A DNA stretch of 64,000 bases from Methanothrix harundinacea (GTDB lineage Archaea > Halobacteriota > Methanosarcinia > Methanotrichales > Methanotrichaceae). The translations under genes and the position numbers were made by a program. The stretch spans positions 62,001-126,000 of the forward strand of contig DAXT01000018.1 in the NCBI GenBank assembly GCA_002506535.1. The letters run 5' to 3'. The notes beneath the pieces are model-generated. The model searched no databases. It had not been told where the DNA came from and saw nothing but the letters and a program-made list of their open reading frames with translations. Positions 24,380 to 33,405 of this stretch are shown here, in pieces (positions within the stretch are counted from its first letter, which is position 1; every line of letters begins with the position of its first letter).

Positions 24380-25195
24380 ATGATGACAGAACCTCAAGCC
24401 AGCATGATAAAGCATAGCATAATGGTGATGAGCGGCAAGGGAGGCGTCGGGAAGACGACCGTCGCCGTCAACCTGGCCCTGGGCCTCGCCCTCTATGGGA
24501 AGAAGGTGGGGATCCTGGATGCCGACATAACGGGGCCGAACGTCCCCCTGATGCTCAATGTAGAAGAGGAGGTGATGGTCGGCGAGGATGACGGGACGAT
24601 CCGGCCCGTGGAGATCCCCGTGGGGGCTGACGGGGTGGTGAGGGTCGTATCGATGGCCTTCATCGCCGGAAGGGAGAGCCCCGTCGTCTGGAGGGGGCCC
24701 CTGAAGATCCAGATGCTAAAGCAGTTCATCGAGAAGGTGGCCTGGGGAGACCTCGACCAACTGATCATCGACCTTCCCCCCGGGACGAGCGACGAGCCCC
24801 TCACCATCGCCCAGATCCTCCGCCCCGAGGGGACGGTCATCGTCACCACCCCCCAGGACCTCGCCCTCATCGACGCCAGAAAGGCGATCGATATGGCTCG
24901 GTCCCTGGGGGTCCCGGTCCTGGGGATCGTCGAGAATATGAGCGGCTTCTCGTGCCCCGGCTGCGGGGGAGCGATCGACCTCTTCAAGGTCGGCGGCGGG
25001 ATGAGGGCGGCCGACGAGCTCGGCGTACCCTTCCTCGGAAGGATCGAGATCGATCCCGCAATATGCGAGAGCGGCGACAGCGGAAGGCCCTTCATCCTGA
25101 GGGTCCGCTCCAAGAACTCCGAGGCCTTCGACGGGATCGCGAGGAAGATCATCGCCCTCTCTCAAAGTGAGGAGGGAGAGGACCGGAGGGTATGA
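24380..25195 (+). CDS. mrp: Mrp/Nbp35-type ATP-dependent iron-sulfur carrier
   Basis: A 271-residue cytoplasmic P-loop NTPase. The Walker A is the deviant MSGKGGVGKTTVAVNLA near residue 18, followed by LDADITGPN and DLPPGTSDEP. The carrier CxxC is in FSCPGCGG near residue 193, where a dimer would hold a bridging 4Fe-4S cluster for transfer to apo-proteins. The start could be any of three nearby methionines; the first is used here. A convergent hairpin follows 28 bp past the stop. Confidence 0.92.
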   Translation: MMTEPQASMIKHSIMVMSGKGGVGKTTVAVNLALGLALYGKKVGILDADITGPNVPLMLNVEEEVMVGEDDGTIRPVEIPVGADGVVRVVSMAFIAGRESPVVWRGPLKIQMLKQFIEKVAWGDLDQLIIDLPPGTSDEPLTIAQILRPEGTVIVTTPQDLALIDARKAIDMARSLGVPVLGIVENMSGFSCPGCGGAIDLFKVGGGMRAADELGVPFLGRIEIDPAICESGDSGRPFILRVRSKNSEAFDGIARKIIALSQSEEGEDRRV

Positions 25196-25222
25196 CCGGG
25201 ATATCTTGATCTAAAAAGAGGG

Positions 25223-25245
25223 GATCGGAGGGAGAGCCTCCGATC
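25223..25245. terminator. Perfect 9-bp hairpin between convergent genes
   Basis: GATCGGAGG and CCTCCGATC flank a 5-base GAGAG loop, lying between the ends of mrp and the 25275-25640 gene. It can fold in either transcript and probably protects or ends both messages. Confidence 0.55.
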
Positions 25246-25274
25246 ATCGAGACGGATCCTGCCCGTCGGAGAGG

Positions 25275-25640
25275 TCACCACTTCCCCGACTTGATGACGT
25301 TCAGGCTCTCGATGACCTTCGCCGCCGCCTCCTGGCTGAGCTTGTGCTTCTGGCTGATGGTCAGGACCCTAGATATCTCGTCCTGCTCGTCGGAGCCGGC
25401 CCTCTGGGATACGAGTACCTGAGCTGCTGCGTACCCCTTCTCCAGGAGGGCCATCTTCACCTCCTCCAGGAGGGCTTTGTCCATACATAGCGGTCCGGTC
25501 CCGATCTCCCGGACGACCTTGTCCATATTCTCCATCTCTTTCGTCTTCACGCTTTTCACCTCCACGCCATATCCTGATGCCATAACTCTACTTCGGATTA
25601 TGTCGACCCTCATGAGCCGATCAGATTCCGACTTCATCAT
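25275..25640 (-). CDS. Hypothetical protein
   Basis: A 121-residue soluble protein, mostly helical. Internal methionines at RVMASGYG and KEMENMDKVV are alternative starts, because no strong ribosome site precedes the first ATG. The segment AAAKVIESLNVIKSGKW forms the C-terminus, and LTISQKHKLSQEAAAKVI could be a short helix-turn-helix, though this is weak. One cysteine (GPLCMDKALL) is present. I do not recognise the family. Confidence 0.6.
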   Translation of the reverse strand: MMKSESDRLMRVDIIRSRVMASGYGVEVKSVKTKEMENMDKVVREIGTGPLCMDKALLEEVKMALLEKGYAAAQVLVSQRAGSDEQDEISRVLTISQKHKLSQEAAAKVIESLNVIKSGKW

Positions 25641-25870
25641 TCCGGGGCCGCCCCATGCCGGCCCTGGAAAAGCCCGATTGGCACCTCTTTTCCACCGTCT
25701 CCACTATCCTCGGGATCGTTCCCCTGAGAACATCTCTATTTTATGGCGCTTTTCGGTTATAAGAATATAGGTGATGTCTCTGTGACCTCCCCCTTAAGTC
25801 CTCTTGCGACCGGCCCTCTCCGGACGAGATTGAGGTCACAGCCCCAATTATGGAATAATAGAGAAGGGAG

Positions 25871-25921
25871 AAGAGAGTGGAGAGAAGAAGAGAGTGGAGA
25901 GAAGAAGAGAGAAGTAAGAAG
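25871..25921. repeat. Purine-rich 17-bp tandem repeat after the mscS gene
   Basis: AAGAGAGTGGAGAGAAG is repeated exactly at 25871-25887 and 25888-25904, with a partial third copy. On the minus strand the tract is pyrimidine-rich and begins about 25 bases after the mscS stop, where it could act as a terminator. The arrangement looks like slippage-prone simple sequence. Confidence 0.6.
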
Positions 25922-25945
25922 AGAGAGGGAAGAAGAGAGAAGGTC

Positions 25946-27055
25946 TCAGGAGGCGCTGCACCCTCCCTCATCCCCTTGAGGAAGATCCCTCTCCTCTATC
26001 GCTGTAGGCTGCGGACTGTGGATTATGAGGTTTCTGTAGGGATAGGGTATCTCGATGCCTTCGCTATCGAACCTCTTCTTCACCGCCTCTCTGATATCGC
26101 AGCCGGTGGTGAAGGCGACGTCTCTCTTGGGGACGTCGATGCTGAGCCTCAGGTTCACAGCGAAGTCTCCAAGCTCGGTGACCCTCACCGCTATGTCGTG
26201 ATTCTTCAGGACGAGGGGGTGCCGCCTCGCGACGTCGAGCATTATCTCCCTCGCCTTATCAATATCTGCGGAGTAGCCGATCCCGACGTCCACCCGCCAG
26301 GTTATGATGGGGTCGACGATCGACCAGTTGACTATCGGCTGGTTTCCCATGATGCTGTTGGGGACGAAGATCCTGCGACCGTCCCATGTCTTGATGGTGG
26401 TGTGCCTCAGGGTGAGATCCTCAACCTGGCAGTAATCGCCGTTGAAGTCGATGTAGTCGCCGACCCTGAAGGGGTGGAATACGGCGAGGAATATCCCGGA
26501 TATGACGTTCGCCAGGGAGTCTTTTGCGGCAAAACCGATGGCGATGCCTGCAACCCCCGCCCCCGCCAGGAGGGTTACAGCGAGCCTGCTGAGGGCGGGT
26601 ATCTGATATATCACCATGATGATGCCGACGATGTATATGGTGGCGACAAGAAGCCTTCTGATGATGGTCCTGAAGGTCATCTCCGTCTCGACGTCGATTC
26701 CGACCTTGCCGCCTGCTGTCACCCTGGGTATGTGGACGGTGAGGGCCTTGTCGACCATCCCGGCGACGATGCGGGTCAGGATCAGGATCACCAGAATCGT
26801 CGCGACGGTGGCGATGATGGAGAAGAGATCGATCCCCAGGGTAGTGTTCAGTTGATCGACGAAGGAGAGGATCATCGAGCGGGGGCCGTTTCCCGTAAGT
26901 TCCGCCGGGAGGTCGGAGGATAGCTGGGCTGGCAGGGCTGTGGTGAAGTTTGATCCGTCGGGACCCGTCTCCAGGACCTCCGCACCGATATCGCTGGGTA
27001 CGGTGTAATGGTAGAAGATGTCCTCTTCCACCGGTGAGATCTCTTCCCCGTCCAT
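25946..27055 (-). CDS. mscS: MscS-family mechanosensitive channel
   Basis: A 369-residue membrane protein that releases solutes on osmotic shock. An acidic N-terminus, residues 1-70, precedes three or more helices. The pore helix is GAGVAGIAIGFAAKDSLANVISG with the Gly/Ala packing of MscS. It is followed by FRVGDYIDFNGDYCQVEDLTL and HTTIKTWDGRRIFVPNS, which open the cytoplasmic beta domain. The C-terminus extends past the normal end by about 25 residues and has one cysteine. It is monocistronic. Confidence 0.92.
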   Translation of the reverse strand: MDGEEISPVEEDIFYHYTVPSDIGAEVLETGPDGSNFTTALPAQLSSDLPAELTGNGPRSMILSFVDQLNTTLGIDLFSIIATVATILVILILTRIVAGMVDKALTVHIPRVTAGGKVGIDVETEMTFRTIIRRLLVATIYIVGIIMVIYQIPALSRLAVTLLAGAGVAGIAIGFAAKDSLANVISGIFLAVFHPFRVGDYIDFNGDYCQVEDLTLRHTTIKTWDGRRIFVPNSIMGNQPIVNWSIVDPIITWRVDVGIGYSADIDKAREIMLDVARRHPLVLKNHDIAVRVTELGDFAVNLRLSIDVPKRDVAFTTGCDIREAVKKRFDSEGIEIPYPYRNLIIHSPQPTAIEERDLPQGDEGGCSAS

Positions 27056-27267
27056 TGAGCGAGAGAGATCGCCGCAAAGGTTTATTAAGGGTTCGCCATC
27101 GGCCCGTCGACGGACGCAAGAGACCTCATAGGGCCGTCCCTATCGGTCAGATGGGCTTTCCAGGACGGGTCTCGACCGACGGGGGCTGGTCGGTAGGATG
27201 ACCGCATAAATCGGACCGCAAGCCCGATCCAAAAGGGTCTTCATCTCCCCGGACGGATGCTGTTATC

Positions 27268-27831
27268 ATGACGCTGCGCGTCCACAAGAGAGGAGTCCGA
27301 GTCCTGGGGATAGCCGAGAGCTTCCGGAAGACGGCGCCAAAATCCAGCCTCGCAGGAGTTGTGATGCGAAAGGACCTGCGGATCGACGGGTTCGGTTCAG
27401 CCGAGATATCCGTCGGAGGGGACGACGCCACCGAAGGGATATTGGAGATATTCGGAGGGCTGGAGAGGTCGGATATAAACGCCCTCCTCCTCAACGGTTC
27501 GGTGATCAGCTGGTTCAATATCGTCGACCTCGACCGCGTCCGGGAGGAGACGTCCCTTCCGGTGGTGAGCCTCACCTATCAGGAGTCGGAGGGGCTCGAG
27601 GGGTGCATAAGAAAACGATTCTCCCATCCCGAAGAGAAGATCGATATGTACAGAAGGCTCGGGCCCCGGGAGGCGGTGAGGCTGAAGACCGGGTTTCTGG
27701 TCTACGTCAGGTCCCTCGGCGCCACCGCGGAGGAGACGAAGGGGCTTCTCAACTCCTTCACCCTGGAGGGGAAGGTCCCCGAGCCCCTCCGGGTGGCGAG
27801 GCTCCTTGCCAGAAGCATGATCAGAGATTAG
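27268..27831 (+). CDS. DUF99 family protein
   Basis: A 187-residue archaeal protein. It starts LRVHKRGVRVLGIAESFRK and continues with VVMRKDLRIDGFG and LLLNGSVISWFNIVDL, typical of DUF99 (UPF0215), a family related in fold to endonuclease V. The typical RLxRExS-like stretch is VSLTYQESEGLE. The function in archaea is unproven; acting on deaminated DNA or RNA is a reasonable guess. It is read toward rnpB, which is on the opposite strand. Confidence 0.82.
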   Translation: MTLRVHKRGVRVLGIAESFRKTAPKSSLAGVVMRKDLRIDGFGSAEISVGGDDATEGILEIFGGLERSDINALLLNGSVISWFNIVDLDRVREETSLPVVSLTYQESEGLEGCIRKRFSHPEEKIDMYRRLGPREAVRLKTGFLVYVRSLGATAEETKGLLNSFTLEGKVPEPLRVARLLARSMIRD

Positions 27832-27844
27832 ATGAGAGGGAACA

Positions 27845-27889
27845 GATCCGCCGGAGGGATGAAAAGGGACCGATCCGCCGGAGGGATGA
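27845..27889. repeat. 27-bp-period direct repeat beside rnpB
   Basis: GATCCGCCGGAGGGATGA occurs at 27845-27862 and 27872-27889, and a degenerate third start GATCTGCG follows at 27899. The repeat lies between the DUF99 stop and the rnpB 3' end. It may be a termination or processing signal, or a slippage duplication. Confidence 0.55.
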
Positions 27890-27913
27890 GATGGAACCGA
27901 TCTGCGAATTTAT

Positions 27914-28243
27914 GGGGCGCGAGTCTGGAGAGTAAGCCCCCTTCTGTTCGTGCCTTCCGGCATTGGCGGCATTCAGCTCAGCGCCATACCCGGGCGTTGG
28001 CTGGACTCCATCGATCGCCCTTATTTTGGCTTGCACCCGCAGGGGTTCGCCGTTTCATCTGCCTCCCGCGCGACCTCAGCCTTCCGGCATCACGGCATTG
28101 GCGCGGTGCAGTATCGTTTCTGTGCCAGAGCCAGAGCTCTCGCCCTACACCCGAAAGGGGTGTCTGCGTGTCCAGAGGTGGGGGGACTTTCCACACCGGC
28201 GAAGGGTTCGCCAGCGGCAGCCGCCCTTCCACTCTCGCGCCCG
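27914..28243 (-). ncRNA. rnpB: RNase P RNA, archaeal type
   Basis: This RNA is the catalytic subunit that trims tRNA 5' ends. The terminal helix P1 is visible as GGGCGCGAG at the 5' end (28242-28234) pairing with CTCGCGCCC at the 3' end (27923-27915). Conserved cores on the minus strand include TGGAAAGTCCCCCCACC near the 5' third, CACAGAAACGATACTGCACC in the middle and AACAGAAGGGGGCTTACTC close to the 3' end. The length of about 330 nt is normal for archaea. End coordinates are approximate. Confidence 0.92.
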
Positions 28244-28337
28244 GCTCGGGTAGGGGATGAAGATATAAAAAGCCTTTGAGGCAGGGTGGACCATCGGACC
28301 GGGGACCGGGGAATAGAGGATCGATTAAACGATACAG

Positions 28338-28345
28338 AAAAAAAA
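28338..28345 (-). terminator. Oligo-T terminator for the exported LamG-like protein gene
   Basis: Eight A residues on the plus strand give a T8 run on the minus strand, about 25 bases past the stop of the 28369-29037 gene. Archaeal RNA polymerase ends transcription at such runs. Confidence 0.6.
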
Positions 28346-28368
28346 GATGGGGTGGAGAAGATCCTGCC

Positions 28369-29037
28369 TCAGGTCTCCTCTATCGCCCAGACGGAGAAGT
28401 TGTCGAAGCCGACGGTGAGGTTTCCGCCGCCGCAGGAGGTCGTCCCGGCGATCAGCCCGACGTTCCCTTCGGGGAAGGTGGCGTCCTCGTAGTCGGCGAG
28501 CTTGACCCCGTTGGCGAAGAAGGAGAGGGTCTCACCCTCCCGTTTCACCTGGACGAGGTTTGTCGCCTTTCCAAGATTGATGGCTTCAGACCTGGTCCAG
28601 GGATCGTTTCGGGTATATGACCCCTCCTCCCTCTTGACGAAGGTGAAGTATCCGTCCCCGGATATCATGAAGAGATAGTAGTTGGACCAGTTCAGCCAGC
28701 CGGTCATGAGGCCGTAGACGTTGTCATCGGGGCCCTCGATCGGGGTCGCCTCCACCTCCACTACGGAGTCGCCGAAGGACTTTCCGGACTGGACCCGCCA
28801 CCATGAGTTGGCTGGGACCACGTCTATGATGTACATGCCGTCCTGGTAGTAGTTGCTCTGATTCTCGCCCCGGACGCAACCCCAGGAGCCCCCCACCTTG
28901 GAGGTACCAAAGTCGTCGCTGAAGAGAAGCTCCCCCTTAGCAGGCTGCATAGCTTCCGACCCCTGGCCGGCGGCGAGGCAGAAAGACCCGTAAGCCGCCA
29001 AAAAAAAGATCAACAATAAGCGATGCGATGATCTCAT
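28369..29037 (-). CDS. Exported protein with concanavalin/LamG-like domain
   Basis: A 222-residue protein with a signal peptide (residues 1-24, ending in CLAAGQG). The mature part, LLFSDDFGTSKVGGSWGCVR through VVEVEATPIEGPDDNVYGLM and FFANGVKLADYED to VGFDNFSVWAI, is the beta-sandwich layout shared by LamG-like and DUF1080 domains, which bind sugars or proteins. One potential disulfide links cysteines near residues 54 and 205. It probably lies on the cell surface; partner unknown. Confidence 0.78.
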   Translation of the reverse strand: MRSSHRLLLIFFLAAYGSFCLAAGQGSEAMQPAKGELLFSDDFGTSKVGGSWGCVRGENQSNYYQDGMYIIDVVPANSWWRVQSGKSFGDSVVEVEATPIEGPDDNVYGLMTGWLNWSNYYLFMISGDGYFTFVKREEGSYTRNDPWTRSEAINLGKATNLVQVKREGETLSFFANGVKLADYEDATFPEGNVGLIAGTTSCGGGNLTVGFDNFSVWAIEET

Positions 29038-29217
29038 ATCCCATATCCTCCTATCAGCCTTCGATCTACCCTAGGGGCGGCAGGAATCTCTTCCAGGCCG
29101 CAAGACGCGAATAGATCCTGGCTTTAGGCGATCAGTATCAATCCATAGATTATTAGTATCTATCCATGAAGAGGGATCCGGCCTGCCCGGGGATGAGGGG
29201 GGATCTTCTGCTGTCAT

Positions 29218-29463
29218 CTACCTCTTCTCCTCCCGGCGGGCCCTCTCCGCCAGCTTCCCTATCCATATCGTCGCAAAGACAGCAATTACGGTCACCAACA
29301 TCGCATAACCCCATATCCCGTAAGACGCCATGAAGAAAAGGGGACCTCCTTCGACAAAGAGAGACTTTATAGCGTCGTTCCATGCCAGAGCGGCCACAAG
29401 GCCGAAGGCGGCGGTTATCAGAGCTGCCAGCTTATCGATCACTTCGGATTTCATAAGATCCAC
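29218..29463 (-). CDS. DUF5654 family small membrane protein
   Basis: An 81-residue protein with two transmembrane helices. The segment VIDKLAALITAAFGLVAALAW followed by NDAIKSLF is diagnostic of this archaeal family. The C-terminus is positively charged (LAERARREEKR) and presumably cytoplasmic. Function unknown. It is monocistronic and divergent from the trp operon. Confidence 0.85.
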   Translation of the reverse strand: MDLMKSEVIDKLAALITAAFGLVAALAWNDAIKSLFVEGGPLFFMASYGIWGYAMLVTVIAVFATIWIGKLAERARREEKR

Positions 29464-29600
29464 CCGCCGATTTCAGATATATCGTCCAGGCTCCGGCGTA
29501 TATAATTTTATTTATTTCATTCCATCGCCGGCCTGAGCCCCCCTCTCCAGAGCCTCTGAGTCCAGACCTCCTCCGGGACTCGCGGGGTTCAATGCACAAC

Positions 29601-29655
29601 CCTTATATATAACGTCGATATTTAGACATTATAGTACAAAATCATACATTATGGT
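29601..29655 (+). promoter_or_regulatory. trp operon promoter with a 20-bp-spaced direct repeat
   Basis: TATA box CCTTATATATAA lies at 29601-29612, so transcription should begin near 29635. ACATTATAGT at 29626-29635 and ACATTATGGT at 29646-29655 are near-identical and exactly 20 bp apart, on one DNA face over the start site. They are a good candidate operator for a tryptophan-sensing repressor. GGTGATC within the second copy also serves as ribosome site for trpD. Confidence 0.6.
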
Positions 29656-29661
29656 GATCTT

Positions 29662-30687
29662 ATGAAGTATCTGCAACAGATCGTGGAGGGGAGGGACCTA
29701 TCCGTCCCGGAGGCGGAGGCGCTCCTCGGGGAGGTATTCGATGGGGCGACGGACGGACAGATCGGGGCTCTCCTCGTCGCCCTCAAGATGAAGGGGGAGT
29801 CGGTCTCGGAGATCGCGGGGCTCGCGAAGGCTATGAGGTCCTCGTCGGTGAGGATAAGCCCCCGGGTCCCGGGGCCCTTGATCGATACCTGCGGAACCGG
29901 CGGCGACGGGACGAACACCATCAACGTCAGCACCGCCGCCGCCATCGTCGCCGCATCCTGCGGCGCCTTTGTGGCCAAGCACGGAAACTACGCCGTCAGC
30001 TCCGCCTGCGGCAGCGCCAACGTCCTCTCGGAGCTGGGGGTCGAGGTCGCCCCCGGCCCCGAGCGGGTCTGCGAAGCGATAGAGACCCTCGGTATCGGCT
30101 TCATGCTCGCCCCCGTCTTCCACCCCTCCATGAAGCGGGTCGCCTCCATCAGGAGGGAGCTATCCATGAGGACGGTCTTCAACATCCTGGGGCCCCTCAC
30201 AAACCCCGCCGGAGCGAGGTTCCAGCTGATGGGGGTCTACGACCCGAAGCTCTGCGACAAGCTCGCCGCCGCCCTCAAGATCCTGGGGACAGAGAGGGCG
30301 ATGGTCGTCCACGGCTCCGGCCTCGACGAGATCACCAACACCGGCCCGACACTGATCTCCGAGCTCGACGGGGGGAACCTCTCGAGCCGGACCGTCACCC
30401 CCGAGGACTTCGGCTACCCCCTGGCCGCAATCGGGGATATCCGGGGAGGGACCCCCGAAGAGAACGCCGGAAAGCTGGTGGAGATCCTCTCGGGAAAGAA
30501 GGGCCCCTGCAGGGACATCGTCGCCATGAACGCCGGGGCCGCCCTCTTCGTCTCGGGGATCGCCGAGACGCTCTTCGAGGGAGCGAGGATGGCGGAGGAT
30601 GCCATCGACTCGGGGAGGGGCCTTGAGAAGCTGAAGAGGATGGTCGTCTCCTGCGGCAGCCCCGAGAAGCTGGAGAGGTTTCTGTGA
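29662..30687 (+). CDS. trpD: Anthranilate phosphoribosyltransferase
   Basis: A 341-residue enzyme adding phosphoribose from PRPP to anthranilate, the second step of tryptophan synthesis. The PRPP loop is DTCGTGGDGTNTINVSTAAA near residue 75, and KHGNYAVSSACGSAN follows. Length is normal. It is the first gene of the operon, and its stop overlaps the GTG start of trpF. Confidence 0.96.
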   Translation: MKYLQQIVEGRDLSVPEAEALLGEVFDGATDGQIGALLVALKMKGESVSEIAGLAKAMRSSSVRISPRVPGPLIDTCGTGGDGTNTINVSTAAAIVAASCGAFVAKHGNYAVSSACGSANVLSELGVEVAPGPERVCEAIETLGIGFMLAPVFHPSMKRVASIRRELSMRTVFNILGPLTNPAGARFQLMGVYDPKLCDKLAAALKILGTERAMVVHGSGLDEITNTGPTLISELDGGNLSSRTVTPEDFGYPLAAIGDIRGGTPEENAGKLVEILSGKKGPCRDIVAMNAGAALFVSGIAETLFEGARMAEDAIDSGRGLEKLKRMVVSCGSPEKLERFL

Positions 30688-31319
30688 CGAGGGCCAAGAT
30701 CTGCGGCATCAGGGACGCCGAGGCGAGGGACGCGGCCGTCGCCTTCGGAGCCGATGCCGTCGGATTCGTGGTGGAGATCCCCCGGTCGAGGAGGTCCATC
30801 GGCCGAGACGAGGCGAGACGGCTCATCGAGGGGCTACCCCCCTTCGTATCGAGCGTAATCGTGGTGGAGCCGAAATCCGCGGCTGAGGCGGCGAACCTCG
30901 CCCTGGATACCGGGGCGGACGTCCTCCAGGTGAACGACTCCCTCAGCCTCGAGGACCTCTCGGCCCTCGCCGATATCGTCCCCCAGAAGCTGGTGGCGGC
31001 GGTCCCGGCGGCCCCGAGGATCCTGGAACGGGCACAGGCCCTCCAAGAGGTCGCCGACGCCCTCCTCGTCGACAGCTCCGACGGGGGAGAGATCGGGGGG
31101 ACGGGGACGGTCCACGACTGGAAGCTATCCGCCAGACTGGTAAAATATATCGGCGTCCCCGTCATCCTGGCGGGGGGGCTCGATCCGGGCAACGTCGCCG
31201 GGGCGATAGAGACCGTCCGCCCCTACGCCGTGGACGTATCCTCCGGCGTGGAGACCGATGGCTTGAAAGATCCGGATAAGATCGAGGCGTTCCTTCTGGA
31301 GGTGAGGGGTTGCCGATAG
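30684..31319 (+). CDS. trpF: Phosphoribosylanthranilate isomerase (GTG start)
   Basis: A 211-residue TIM barrel catalysing the Amadori step after TrpD. It begins with the KICGI motif that carries the catalytic cysteine, and has VDSSDGGEIGGTGTVHDW and the phosphate-binding VILAGGLDPGNV near the end. The GTG start overlaps the trpD stop by 4 bp, and its 3' end overlaps trpE by 10 bp. Confidence 0.95.
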   Translation: MTRAKICGIRDAEARDAAVAFGADAVGFVVEIPRSRRSIGRDEARRLIEGLPPFVSSVIVVEPKSAAEAANLALDTGADVLQVNDSLSLEDLSALADIVPQKLVAAVPAAPRILERAQALQEVADALLVDSSDGGEIGGTGTVHDWKLSARLVKYIGVPVILAGGLDPGNVAGAIETVRPYAVDVSSGVETDGLKDPDKIEAFLLEVRGCR

Positions 31320-32830
31320 CTGCAGAGCTTCTCTTCGGGGGATCCCGGACGGCCCGGGAAGATGGTCCGGTCCCGCGGCTCTTTGAGGTGACCGACCTCC
31401 TGGACCCGGAGGCTCCCCTCGCCCTCTACTCCGCCCTCCGGCGAGAGAGGTTCCCCTTCCTCCTGGAGTCCGTCGAGAAGTCGGGGGAGAGGGCACGGTT
31501 CTCCTTCGTCGGAGCAAGCCCCGCCGCCGTGGTGACGGTGACGGGGAGGCGGTTTGCTATCGATATATGCAGCCGGGGAAGGGGCCTTGAGGAGGCCTTT
31601 ATAGAGAGGCTCGCCGCCTCGGCGGTGATAGACGGCGATGGCGGATCGACGATATCCGGGGAGATCCGGCGGGGGATGGACCTCTTCGACCTCCTGCGGT
31701 CCGCCCTTCCCGTCGGCTGTGGCCCCTCGAAGTTCGGCAGGCAGGCCTTCCTTGGGGGAGGGATCGGCTACCTCGCCTACGATCTCGTCGCCGAGAGGAT
31801 AGACAGGCCCAGGACCTCCGCCGCCCCCGACGCCAAGTTCGGGATCTTCGAGGAGAGCTTCGTCTACGACCACCTGACGGGAAGGGTCTGTCTGGCGGTG
31901 GCACCCCTCCCCGCCGGGGAGGACCCCGAAGAGATCGCCTCCTGTATGGCCGGCCATCTCGGGGAGCTGGACCTGCGGGAGCCTCAGGCCGAAGATCTCG
32001 ATCCCATATCGGTGGAGTCGGACCCCGCCGGTCCCTTCGAGGAGTCGGTCCGAAAAGCGAAAGAGGAGATCCTGGCGGGGGAGATATTCCAGGTGGTCCT
32101 CTCCAGGAGGATGGGGGTGAGGCTAAAAAATCCCGACCCCGTATCCCTCTACAAGAGGCTGCGGGAGATCAACCCCAGCCCCTACACCTACATCTTCGAG
32201 TTCGAAGATCATTCCCTGGTGGGGGCGTCCCCCGAAACCCTATTCAGCCTCTGCGACAGGATCGTCACCACAAATCCCATCGCAGGAACCTGCCCCCGGG
32301 GCGGGTCTCCCGAGGAGGACGACCTTCTGGCGGCGAAGATGCTGGCAGACGAGAAGGAGAGGGCGGAGCACGTGATGCTCGTCGACCTGGGGAGAAACGA
32401 CGTCCGGTCCGTCTCGAAGGCCGGCTCGATAAAGGTGGAGGATTTCATGTCGGTCCTGCGGTACTCCCACGTCCAGCATATCGAGACGACGGTCCGGGGG
32501 ACGCTCAGGGACGAGTGCGACTCGTTCGACGCCGCGAGGGCGATATTCCCGGCGGGGACCCTCTCGGGAGCGCCCAAGATCCGGGCGATGGAGATCATCG
32601 ACGACCTGGAGGGTAGATCGAGGGGGATCTACGGCGGCGGTGTCGGCTACTTCTCCGCCGACGGCTCCGCCGACTTCGCCATCGCCATCAGGTCCGTCGT
32701 CCTGAAGGGAGACTGCGCCGTCGTCCAGGCGGGGGCGGGGATAGTCGCCGACTCCGACCCCCACCGGGAGTTCCTGGAGACGGAGAGGAAGATGGCGGCG
32801 ATGAAGCGGGCCCTGGGGGTGGCAGCGTGA
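31310..32830 (+). CDS. trpE: Anthranilate synthase component I (TTG start)
   Basis: A 506-residue chorismate-using subunit of the first committed step. FLLESVEKSGERARFSFVG, residues about 50-68, is the LLES region that binds tryptophan for feedback inhibition and is intact. The catalytic C-terminus has LVGASPETLF, PIAGTCPRGGSPEED, and GTLSGAPKIRAMEIID. The TTG at 31310 is chosen because of frame and overlap with trpF. It pairs with TrpG for the amidotransferase reaction. Confidence 0.95.
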   Translation: MPIAAELLFGGSRTAREDGPVPRLFEVTDLLDPEAPLALYSALRRERFPFLLESVEKSGERARFSFVGASPAAVVTVTGRRFAIDICSRGRGLEEAFIERLAASAVIDGDGGSTISGEIRRGMDLFDLLRSALPVGCGPSKFGRQAFLGGGIGYLAYDLVAERIDRPRTSAAPDAKFGIFEESFVYDHLTGRVCLAVAPLPAGEDPEEIASCMAGHLGELDLREPQAEDLDPISVESDPAGPFEESVRKAKEEILAGEIFQVVLSRRMGVRLKNPDPVSLYKRLREINPSPYTYIFEFEDHSLVGASPETLFSLCDRIVTTNPIAGTCPRGGSPEEDDLLAAKMLADEKERAEHVMLVDLGRNDVRSVSKAGSIKVEDFMSVLRYSHVQHIETTVRGTLRDECDSFDAARAIFPAGTLSGAPKIRAMEIIDDLEGRSRGIYGGGVGYFSADGSADFAIAIRSVVLKGDCAVVQAGAGIVADSDPHREFLETERKMAAMKRALGVAA

Positions 32831-33405
32831 CGGGAAAGACTATCCTCTTCATCGACAACCAGGACTCCTTCGTCTGGAACCTCGTCGACTACGTATCCCA
32901 GTTCCACCCCGAGACGCAGGTGGCGTCAAACAGTATCGAACCCACCCGGGTGAAGGAGATCGACCCCCTGGGGATCGTGATATCGCCGGGGCCGGGTCAC
33001 CCCGCAAACCCCAGGGATATCGGAAGCTGCATCGAGGTGATGAGGAGGTTCGAGGGGACGCCGATCCTGGGGGTCTGTCTCGGCCACCAGGCGATAAACC
33101 TCGCCTACGGCGGGACCATCGACAGGACCGCCCCCGTCCATGGGAAGGCCTCCGATATATTCCACGACGGCCGGGGGATATTCCGGGGGCTAAAAAGCCC
33201 CTTCCGAGGGGGTCGCTACCACTCCCTGGCGGTGGAGACCCTCGCACCGCCCCTGATTATCACGGCCAAGACCGCCGAGGGGGTGGTGATGGGGGTGAGG
33301 CATAGAGCCCTACCCGTAGAGGGGGTCCAGTTCCACCCCGAGTCGGTCCTGACCCCGGAGGGAAAGAGGCTGATCGCCAACTGGCTGGAGGGGCTGGTCA
33401 GATGA
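32827..33405 (+). CDS. trpG: Anthranilate synthase component II, glutamine amidotransferase (GTG start)
   Basis: A 192-residue class I amidotransferase delivering ammonia to TrpE. The catalytic cysteine is in ILGVCLGHQAINLAYGG near residue 82, and the partner His-Glu is in VQFHPESVL near residue 170. It overlaps trpE and trpC by 4 bp each, fixing the subunit ratio by coupled translation. Confidence 0.95.
   Translation: MTGKTILFIDNQDSFVWNLVDYVSQFHPETQVASNSIEPTRVKEIDPLGIVISPGPGHPANPRDIGSCIEVMRRFEGTPILGVCLGHQAINLAYGGTIDRTAPVHGKASDIFHDGRGIFRGLKSPFRGGRYHSLAVETLAPPLIITAKTAEGVVMGVRHRALPVEGVQFHPESVLTPEGKRLIANWLEGLVR

Noticed and set aside
25877..26923. 348-codon plus-strand frame
   Set aside because: It is antisense to the MscS channel gene and begins in purine-rich repeat DNA.
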